In this document: piece after piece, positions 1-4,998 of the stretch
Layout: each line of letters opens with the position of its first letter
How positions within the stretch are numbered: position 1 is the first letter of the stretch
Origin: Actinomycetes bacterium
GTDB lineage: Bacteria; Actinomycetota; Acidimicrobiia; Acidimicrobiales; Microtrichaceae
Assembly (NCBI GenBank): GCA_023423215.1
Contig: JAFAFZ010000572.1
Location: 1 to 8,061 of the forward strand
DNA length: 8,061 nucleotides
Direction: 5' to 3'
Notes under the pieces: generated by a model
The model's input: the letters and a program-made list of their open reading frames with translations, nothing else
Databases searched by the model: none
What the model was told of the DNA's origin: nothing
Program-made: the position numbers and the translations under genes

Positions 1-60
1 GTGCAGGACCCGCCGACCGCCGAGCTCGACGGCCAGGCCCCGGACCCGCAGCACGCTCAC
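1..60 (-). CDS. ABC transporter ATP-binding subunit, N-terminal 20 codons only (runs off left edge)
   Basis: Reading the minus strand from a GTG at 60 gives MSVLRVRGLAVELGGRRVLH, the usual first beta-strands of an ABC ATPase just before the Walker A region (a 'L.v.gL.v..ggr.vL' pattern). The GTG shares the GTGA tetranucleotide with the TGA stop of the upstream gene, the classic sign of translational coupling. The position directly after a ZnuA-like binding protein and an anchored-repeat protein fits the ATPase of an anchored-repeat metal ABC transporter, which would energise import from the cytoplasmic face. Only the first 20 residues are inside the window, so Walker motifs cannot be checked. 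A GTG six bases downstream, at 54, is an alternative start in the same frame. Confidence 0.72.
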   Translation of the reverse strand, partial: MSVLRVRGLAVELGGRRVLH

Positions 61-1061
61 GCCGGACCGCCGTCGCGATCGGCGCCCAGTTCCTGCTCGG
101 CCCGAGCCTTCGCCCGCGCGCCCCGCAGCACGACCACGACGACCGCTGCGGCCAGCAGGACCGCCGCACCGACCATCGCCACGACCAGCAGCACCGAGCC
201 CGATCCGTCCGTCGCCGTGGCGTCGACCACGTCGGTGCGGTCGGCCGACGTTCCCGGAGCGGACGCGTCGTCACCGGGTGCGTCCACCCGGTCGGGGACC
301 TCGGCGGCGAGCGCCTCGTCGGTCGAGGTCGAGTCGCCGACCGCGAAGCGCACCACCTGGACGTCGTCCACCGAGGTCCCGTCGATGAGGTCCGCCGAGG
401 CCTGAACCGTCACGAGGTGGATGCCGGGCTCGCTGAAGACCCAGTTCGCGTGGGTGTGCGTGTTGACGTCGACCCACAGCGGCTGGGGGTCGGCGACCGT
501 CGAGTCCCACAGCACCTCGGGCGCACCGAAGTTGCCGGACTGGAGGTACATGGTCACCGTCCCCGGACCCTCGACCCCCAAGAGGGTCAACGTGGCGCCG
601 CGGTCGATGCGCTCCATCACCTCGGGGTCCTGGGTGTTCCAGCCGACCCAGACCACCTCGGGGTCCTGGGTCTGGGGCGCGCCGTGGACCTCGGCGCCCG
701 CCGCCAGACCCAGGAACCCGTAGGTCGGGTCGTCGGGGATCGTGGCGAGCGCCGCGTCGCCGACCTGCAGCACGGTGCGCGAGAGGTCGCGCCACGCCGA
801 CGGTGACGTGGTGTCGTCGTGGACCATCAGCGTCCACTCGTCGTCCACGAAGCGTGGACCGATGTCGACGTGGCCCGTGGAGAGCACGGCCGCCTCGGTC
901 GCGATCCCCTGGTCGGCGTCGAGGTGCTGGTCCAGGGTCGGGTCGTCCTCCTGTGCGGCCACGGGGACCGTCGCCAGGATGGTCCCGACCAGGACCGCGG
1001 CGGTTCCAGCGAGCAGGCGGCGCACCGCTGCGATCCGCCGGGACCGGTGGGGGGTGGACAT
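57..1061 (-). CDS. Membrane-anchored choice-of-anchor M (P_ac_wall repeat) protein of a metal ABC transporter operon
   Basis: A 334-residue exported protein. It has an N-terminal Arg-rich signal peptide (residues 1-36, hydrophobic core about 16-34, likely cleavage after VAA at 36). One choice-of-anchor M domain spans about 59-242, with GHVD (63-66), FLG (116-118), GPG (165-167) and HTHANWVF (202-209). An acidic, Ser/Thr-rich low-complexity stalk covers about 243-287, followed by a C-terminal transmembrane helix (about 289-312) and a basic tail. There is no LPxTG-like motif, so it should stay membrane-anchored with the domain outside. I chose the ATG at 1061 because AGGAG lies 10 nt upstream (1072-1076) and a clean signal peptide follows. 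The open frame extends up to 1613, but that part lies over the binding-protein gene. The gene is 50 nt after the binding-protein stop and overlaps the ATPase start by 4 nt, so it belongs to the transporter operon. Family membership is firm; a role as an extracellular metal-capture or relay module is inference. Confidence 0.88.
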   Translation of the reverse strand: MSTPHRSRRIAAVRRLLAGTAAVLVGTILATVPVAAQEDDPTLDQHLDADQGIATEAAVLSTGHVDIGPRFVDDEWTLMVHDDTTSPSAWRDLSRTVLQVGDAALATIPDDPTYGFLGLAAGAEVHGAPQTQDPEVVWVGWNTQDPEVMERIDRGATLTLLGVEGPGTVTMYLQSGNFGAPEVLWDSTVADPQPLWVDVNTHTHANWVFSEPGIHLVTVQASADLIDGTSVDDVQVVRFAVGDSTSTDEALAAEVPDRVDAPGDDASAPGTSADRTDVVDATATDGSGSVLLVVAMVGAAVLLAAAVVVVVLRGARAKARAEQELGADRDGGPA

Positions 1062-1071
1062 GGTCGAGCTG

Positions 1072-1076
1072 CTCCT
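1072..1076 (-). promoter_or_regulatory. Ribosome binding site AGGAG deciding the start at 1061
   Basis: On the minus strand AGGAG sits 10 nt before the ATG at 1061. It decides between this start and the much longer open frame reaching 1613, whose upstream part overlaps the substrate-binding protein gene. Confidence 0.65.
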
Positions 1077-1111
1077 GGGGTCGGCGCCGTGGCGGTGTGG
1101 GTGCGGGATGG

Positions 1112-2689
1112 TCACGACAGGCACCGCCGCAGCGACTCTGCGTTGGCGCGCATCATCTCGACGTAGGAGTCGATGCCGTCGACGAAGGTGTCGCCGTAGA
1201 TGGGGCAGACCTCGACGTGCTGCTCCTCGGCCACCTCGGTGAGCGTCGACGCCCGCGCGATCAGGTTCGGTTCGAGGAACACCGCCGGGATCCGCAGGTT
1301 GCGGATGGTCGCGGCCAGGCGGCGTCGGTCGGCCAGCGACGGCTCGGCGGACGGGTTCGGGGTCACGAAGCCCGACACCTGCACGTCGTAGGCCGCGGCC
1401 AGGTAGCCGAACGCGTCGTGGGTGGTGACGAGGTGCCGGTGGGACTCCGGGATCTCGGCGATGGTGCGCCGCACCTGGGCGTCGAGCGCCTCGAGCTCCC
1501 GCACGTACTCGGTGGCGTTCGCTCGGTAGGCGGCCGCGCCCTCGGGATCGACGCCGATCAGCGTGTCGCGCATCAGCTCGACGTAGGCGATGGCGTTGCG
1601 CACGTCCTGCCACAGGTGCGGGTCGATCTCTCCGTGCACGTGCTTGCCCAGCACGGCCTGGGGCAGCTGGTGGACCTGCTCGCCGGCGCGACCCAGGAAC
1701 CGGAAGCCGGGGTCCGGCGGGACCTCGTGCAACGCCGTGTTCGGCACCTCGATCACGGCGTCGCGGGGGTCGACCTCGACCTGGGTGTGATCACCGCCGC
1801 CCTCGGGGTCCCACAGCAGGAGCAGCTCCCCGGTGTCGACGTCGACGGTGACGTCCGCGTGACCGCGGTCGAGCACCTGCGCACCCCGGAGCTCCGGCAC
1901 CTTCGTCGGCTCGACGCCGACGGCGAAGGTGTAGGTCTGCTCGCCGAGCTGCTCGGGCCGGGACCGGTGGTCCACCGCGAGCTGCGCACGGAAGGTCAGC
2001 CGGTACACGCCCGGCTCGGTGAAGGCCCAGCTCATGTGCGTGTGGGCGTCGGGTGGCAGGGCGGTGGTGTCGTCGCGATACCCGTCGGCCGCGTCGAACC
2101 CGTCCGAGGAGTCGACCGAGAACCGGGGTCGTCCGAACGACTCCGTGAGGTAGGCCACGACGTCCCCCGGGCCCTCCACGTCGACCGCCTGCAGCAGCAC
2201 GTCCGAGGAGCGGTCGGCGCCACGTCCGGCGCCGGTGCCCCGCACCCGCATGCCGAGCCAGATCGTGTCCAACGAGACGTCCTCGACCAGCGGGATGATC
2301 TCGGCCGCGTACTTCACCGCGCCCTCCGCGAGGGAGACGTTCGGTGTGCCCTCCGGCAGGTTCGCGTCGAGGGTGCGGATGATCGACTGCTGCTCGAGGA
2401 GCAGGTAGTTGCTGAAGGCCACGTCCGCGTGGACGACGTTGCGGACGTCGCGCAGGGACGGCTCGTACACGTGCGGGTCGGCCCGGTCGGACACCAACGA
2501 CACGACCTCGACGCGGTCGCCACCGACGTGGCGTGCCAGGTCCGCCAGGATCCCGGTCGTCGTCACCACCTGGACGCGCCCGTCCTCCGAGTGCAGCGAC
2601 CGGGGCGCGGTGCAGCCGGCGAGGAGCAACGCCGCGAGCACGGTCGGCACGGCGAGCCGGCGGGCGGAGCGGAGGTGGGGGACTCGCAC
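1112..2689 (-). CDS. Zinc/manganese-type ABC transporter substrate-binding lipoprotein with inserted choice-of-anchor M domain
   Basis: A 525-residue cluster A-I (ZnuA/TroA, SBP_bac_9) metal-binding lipoprotein. The signal peptide ends in lipobox LLAGC (Cys26). The N lobe starts with VQVVTTTGILADLARHVGGD, and the candidate ligands are H73 in DPHVYE, H358 in DPHLW, H424 in THDAFGY and D500 in IYGD. Spacing H358-H424 (66) and H424-D500 (76) is normal, but H73-H358 is 285 instead of about 65-80. The extra roughly 210 residues (about 137-345) are a choice-of-anchor M domain. A His at the third position resembles TroA/ZnuA more than the Glu of PsaA-type manganese binders, so zinc is my preferred substrate, by inference. 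C495 and C523 could form a C-terminal disulfide. The architecture agrees with the 'anchored repeat ABC transporter, substrate-binding protein' family. The GTG at 2689 is the only start giving a full signal peptide. No Shine-Dalgarno precedes it and the predicted transcript start is only a few bases upstream, so it may be translated leaderless. It is the first gene of the minus-strand operon. Confidence 0.93.
   Translation of the reverse strand: MRVPHLRSARRLAVPTVLAALLLAGCTAPRSLHSEDGRVQVVTTTGILADLARHVGGDRVEVVSLVSDRADPHVYEPSLRDVRNVVHADVAFSNYLLLEQQSIIRTLDANLPEGTPNVSLAEGAVKYAAEIIPLVEDVSLDTIWLGMRVRGTGAGRGADRSSDVLLQAVDVEGPGDVVAYLTESFGRPRFSVDSSDGFDAADGYRDDTTALPPDAHTHMSWAFTEPGVYRLTFRAQLAVDHRSRPEQLGEQTYTFAVGVEPTKVPELRGAQVLDRGHADVTVDVDTGELLLLWDPEGGGDHTQVEVDPRDAVIEVPNTALHEVPPDPGFRFLGRAGEQVHQLPQAVLGKHVHGEIDPHLWQDVRNAIAYVELMRDTLIGVDPEGAAAYRANATEYVRELEALDAQVRRTIAEIPESHRHLVTTHDAFGYLAAAYDVQVSGFVTPNPSAEPSLADRRRLAATIRNLRIPAVFLEPNLIARASTLTEVAEEQHVEVCPIYGDTFVDGIDSYVEMMRANAESLRRCLS
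1655..2281 (-). other. Inserted, apparently circularly permuted choice-of-anchor M domain inside the substrate-binding protein
   Basis: This covers approximately residues 137-345 of the binding protein. It begins with the part that is the C-terminal half in the other four copies: IWLG, then VEGPG (171-175), AHTHMSWAF (215-223) and TYTFAVG (252-258). It then continues with the part that is N-terminal elsewhere: DRGHADVTVDV (274-284), FRFLG (329-333) and HQLPQ (340-344). The junction falls between the LPQ and the W-x-G motifs that are adjacent in the stand-alone domains. The insert lies between the first and second metal ligands, where ZnuA proteins often carry a His-rich loop. Boundaries are approximate; the motif order is directly visible. 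Confidence 0.7.
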
Positions 2690-2700
2690 GGAGCAGCACA

Positions 2701-2729
2701 GTAACAGGATTGATTCTCGTTATTGACAA
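2701..2729 (-). promoter_or_regulatory. Predicted promoter of the minus-strand transporter operon
   Basis: On the minus strand TTGTCA (2729-2724) is a good -35 box. After a 17-nt spacer comes TGTTAC (2706-2701), a weak -10 box. TACTGT (2703-2698) is an alternative -10 with a long, 20-nt spacer. Either would place the transcript start within about 0-8 nt of the GTG at 2689, consistent with a leaderless or near-leaderless message. The -35 box lies inside the central palindrome. Confidence 0.45.
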
Positions 2730-2747
2730 TATCGAGAACGATTCCTA
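2705..2747. promoter_or_regulatory. Divergent operator: 25-bp near-perfect palindrome in a 43-bp inverted repeat, likely metal-repressor site
   Basis: Arms TTCTCGTTATTG (2714-2725) and CAATATCGAGAA (2727-2738) flank a single A at 2726 and pair with one mismatch. Symmetry continues outward: CGAGAACGATTCCTA (2733-2747, plus) and CGAGAATCAATCCTG (2719-2705, minus) agree at 11 of 15 positions around the same centre. Each outer 15-mer partly resembles a Fur-family 7-1-7 box (xGAGAAT-n-ATTCTCx) and lies between the -35 and -10 of one of the two divergent promoters. The region is markedly AT-rich against its surroundings. With a ZnuA-like transporter on one side and metal-domain lipoproteins on the other, a Zur/Fur-family (or DtxR-type) repressor is the natural candidate. 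The palindrome is seen; the regulator is inferred. Confidence 0.68.
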
Positions 2748-2751
2748 AGTT
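2723..2751 (+). promoter_or_regulatory. Predicted promoter of the plus-strand three-lipoprotein operon
   Basis: TTGACA (2723-2728) is a perfect -35 consensus. After a 17-nt spacer, TAAGTT (2746-2751) fits the TAnnnT -10 pattern of actinobacteria. Transcription would begin near 2758, leaving a leader of about 43 nt that carries AAGGAG (2788-2793), 7 nt before the ATG at 2801. The -35 box overlaps the palindrome centre and the spacer contains the right operator arm. Confidence 0.6.
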
Positions 2752-2800
2752 GCGCGCCGTCGTCACGAACGGCGACGGCGATGCACGAAGGAGACGACCC

Positions 2801-3541
2801 ATGAAGCGAACACGAGCGGTGCTGGCGGTGCCGTTGCTGGCGGTGCCGGCGTTGGTGACCGCATGTGTCCCGGACGTCCCACCCGGACCCGGGCCGTCCA
2901 CCACGACGAGCACGACGTCGACCACGACGACGGTCGCCCCGCGTCACGTGATGGACGTCGGCCACGCGGATGTCGTCGAGGTGACGGTCGACGGCGCCTC
3001 GCTGAAGGTGCAGATCAAGGACGACTCGCGGCTCGCAGCGCCCGGGGTGGTGTGGCGCGAGCCGGACGAGACGATCCTGCGGGTGAAGGGCGGCCCCGGG
3101 CCGCAAGGAGCGCAGACGACGGTGCCGAACCCGGCTGGGGCCTACGCCTTCCTGGGGACGCCCGGGAGCTCGGTGTGGCTGCTGCCCCAGGTGCAGAACG
3201 GCAACCTGCTGTGGCCGGGGCTGTCGACCGAGCGCATCCCTGCGGGTGTGCTCGCCGGCAACACCGTGAACTGGGTCGTCGACTCGGTCGTCGGGCCCGG
3301 CTCGTTCCACCTCTACAACACGAACGCGTTCGGCACGCCGTCGGTGAAGTTCACGTCGAACAGCCCGTGGCCGCAGACCTACGCGACGCCGACCGGCGTG
3401 CACTCGCACTTCACGTGGGCCTTCGGTGCGCTCGGGACCTACACGCTGACCTTCCGTGCCACGGCGACGCTCGCCGACGGCACGGCGGTCACGTCCGGAC
3501 CCGTCCCGTACACCTTCGTCGTCGGCGACCTGCCGGCCTGA
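2801..3541 (+). CDS. Choice-of-anchor M domain lipoprotein, first gene of plus operon
   Basis: A 246-residue predicted lipoprotein. A type II signal peptide ends in VTAC (Cys22). It is followed by a Pro/Thr-rich linker with a run of Thr and Ser (34-45) and one choice-of-anchor M domain (about 48-243). Domain landmarks are GHADVVEVTVDG (54-65), FLG (117-119), WLLPQVQ (126-132), GPG (165-167), HSHFTWAF (201-208) and a closing YTFVVGD. The ATG at 2801 has AAGGAG 7 nt upstream. The frame is open back to 2723, but that stretch overlaps the promoter and would disrupt the signal peptide. The gene faces away from the transporter operon across a shared operator, so co-regulation with metal uptake is likely. 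The protein would sit on the outer face of the membrane. It closely resembles the domain of the next gene (shared WLLPQVQ/WMLPQVQ and WPG.STERI motifs), suggesting tandem duplication. The molecular function of the domain is not known to me. Confidence 0.9.
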   Translation: MKRTRAVLAVPLLAVPALVTACVPDVPPGPGPSTTTSTTSTTTTVAPRHVMDVGHADVVEVTVDGASLKVQIKDDSRLAAPGVVWREPDETILRVKGGPGPQGAQTTVPNPAGAYAFLGTPGSSVWLLPQVQNGNLLWPGLSTERIPAGVLAGNTVNWVVDSVVGPGSFHLYNTNAFGTPSVKFTSNSPWPQTYATPTGVHSHFTWAFGALGTYTLTFRATATLADGTAVTSGPVPYTFVVGDLPA

Positions 3542-3555
3542 CGCGCCAGGGGCGG

Positions 3556-3581
3556 GGCGGGCGGGCGCGGGCCCGTCCGCC
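3556..3581 (+). terminator. GC-rich hairpin between the first and second lipoprotein genes (possible attenuator)
   Basis: GGCGGGCGGGC (3556-3566) and GCCCGTCCGCC (3571-3581) form an 11-bp stem, including one G-U pair, around a 4-nt loop. It starts 14 nt after the stop of the preceding gene. There is no T-run after it, so it may be a partial terminator, an mRNA 3' end stabiliser, or simply a by-product of GC-rich sequence. I see no separate promoter before the next gene, so read-through is expected. Confidence 0.42.
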
Positions 3582-3631
3582 GGCCCTGCGGTCCGATCCC
3601 CATCCCACCCGATCGCCCGGCGTCCTGCGCC

Positions 3632-3640
3632 GAGGAGGAG
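3632..3640 (+). promoter_or_regulatory. Strong ribosome binding site GAGGAGGAG deciding the start at 3646
   Basis: GAGGAGGAG ends 5 nt before the ATG at 3646. It fixes the start of the LARTG protein, although the frame is open upstream as far as 2863, across the previous gene. Confidence 0.7.
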
Positions 3641-3645
3641 CACAC

Positions 3646-4998
3646 ATGTCCCTGCGCACCACCCGCCGCGTCGCCGGCACCACCGCCCCCATCGCCCTCG
3701 CCGTCCTGCTGATCGCCTGCGCGCCGTCCCCGCACCCGGGGTCCGCCGACAGCGGCGTGTCCGCAGCGCCGACCCCGACCGCGTCCACGCCGGCGGCGAC
3801 CGATGACACCCCCACGGTGCACACGTCCACGTCCACCACGGCGCCGCCGACCTGGCCGAGCGACGGCACCACCACCACGACCGCGCTGCCGGCTCCGCCC
3901 ACGTCCGCGCCGCCGGCCGCACCCTCGACGACGCTGGCGGCCGCACCCACGACCACCGTCGCCGTGGCGCCCCACGGCCCACCGCCGACGGTGCACGACA
4001 CGGTGCGTCCTCCTGCGCCGCCGATCGGCGAGGTGGCCCCCACCGCCGTCGGAGAACCGATCGCGCCAGCCCAGGCCGGCGAGCGCGTGGTGCTCGATGC
4101 AGGCCACGTCGACCTGATCGAGGTGACGGTGGACGGCGCCCGGCTCGTCGTGCAGCTCAAGGACGACACCCGCCCCGGCGGTCCGGTCTTCCGGCGTCCC
4201 TCCGAGGTCCAGGCCCGTGTCGGTGACGCAGCCCGCCTCCGGGTGCCGGACGCCCCGGCGTTCTCGTTCCTCGGCCCCGCCGGTTCCGACCTGTGGATGC
4301 TGCCCCAGGTCCAGGACCCAGCACTGCTGTGGCCGGGCTGGAGCACCGAGCGCATCTCCCAGGGACAGGTCGCCGACGACGCCGTGACCCTGCGACTGGC
4401 CGGCGTCGACGGTCCGGGATCCTTCGCGCTGTTCACGACGGACCAGTTCGGCAACCCGTCGGTCATCTTCGACGGCGACGGCGGCGTGCCGAACTCGACC
4501 AGCGTCCCGATCCGCACCCACGCGCACGCGAGCTGGGCGTTCGGAGCGGAGGGCGCTTACCGCGTCACGTTCGAGGTCGCTGCGACGCTGTCCGACGGCA
4601 CGGCTGTGTCGACCACGGCGACCTACGTCGTCCTCGTCGGCGACGCGACGCCGCCGATCCCGTGGGAGGACACCCCGATCCCTGCGACGACCGTCCCGTC
4701 GGGGACGGGTGCGCCTGCGGGAGGCGCAGGTCCGACGTCCGCCGCGGTGGGCGCCACGGCACCGTCCGCCGTTCCCACGGCCGGCGCTCGAGGCGCCGCG
4801 TCGTCGGGTTCCGCCGGCGCGTCGAACACCACGAACACCGGCTCGCTCGCCCGCACCGGCGGCACCGTCCTCCCGCTCGCCGCGTCCGGCGCAGCGCTCG
4901 TGCTCCTGGGCCTCGGCGCTCGTCGAGCGGCACGGCGGACGGCGTCCCTGAGCCGCGACCTGTTCACCCACAACACACCACGGAGGTACCCATGGTGA
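3646..4998 (+). CDS. Choice-of-anchor M surface protein with both lipobox and LARTG sortase signal
   Basis: A 450-residue exported protein. The signal peptide is RTTRR followed by a hydrophobic core ending in LIAC (Cys25), a plausible lipobox. A long Thr/Pro/Ala-rich linker (26 to about 145) comes next, then one choice-of-anchor M domain (about 148-332) with GHVD (153-156), FLG (208-210), WMLPQVQ (217-223), GPG (256-258) and HAHASWAF (292-299). A second Ala/Gly/Ser/Thr-rich linker (about 335-398) leads to LARTG (401-405), a hydrophobic helix (about 407-424) and RRAARR. LAxTG is the sorting signal used by class E sortases of high-GC actinobacteria. About 19 residues follow the basic stop-transfer segment, which is longer than usual; this tail runs over the ribosome binding site and start of the next gene. 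Start choice rests on GAGGAGGAG 5 nt upstream. The two anchors together are odd: either the Cys is not lipidated, or the protein could be tied to both membrane and wall. A role in metal capture is inferred from the neighbours. Confidence 0.9.
   Translation: MSLRTTRRVAGTTAPIALAVLLIACAPSPHPGSADSGVSAAPTPTASTPAATDDTPTVHTSTSTTAPPTWPSDGTTTTTALPAPPTSAPPAAPSTTLAAAPTTTVAVAPHGPPPTVHDTVRPPAPPIGEVAPTAVGEPIAPAQAGERVVLDAGHVDLIEVTVDGARLVVQLKDDTRPGGPVFRRPSEVQARVGDAARLRVPDAPAFSFLGPAGSDLWMLPQVQDPALLWPGWSTERISQGQVADDAVTLRLAGVDGPGSFALFTTDQFGNPSVIFDGDGGVPNSTSVPIRTHAHASWAFGAEGAYRVTFEVAATLSDGTAVSTTATYVVLVGDATPPIPWEDTPIPATTVPSGTGAPAGGAGPTSAAVGATAPSAVPTAGARGAASSGSAGASNTTNTGSLARTGGTVLPLAASGAALVLLGLGARRAARRTASLSRDLFTHNTPRRYPW

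Noticed and set aside
1062..1613. N-terminal extension of the membrane-anchored protein up to 1613
   Set aside because: It overlaps the end of the binding-protein gene in another frame, is Arg-rich nonsense, and the true start at 1061 has AGGAG and a signal peptide.
803..2704. Very long open frame (633 codons) on the plus strand
   Set aside because: It is antisense to the binding-protein gene, rich in Arg/Gly/Val/His-Leu patterns without any domain, and has no ribosome binding site. It is a codon-bias shadow in high-GC DNA.
2899..2940. ACGACG-like repetitive DNA that might be a microsatellite
   Set aside because: It encodes the Thr/Ser linker after the lipobox in frame. Low-complexity linkers of this kind are normal for actinobacterial lipoproteins.
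2863..3645. N-terminal extension of the LARTG protein across the first lipoprotein gene
   Set aside because: The start at 3646 has a strong ribosome binding site and a signal peptide. The upstream part is a shifted-frame reading of the preceding gene.
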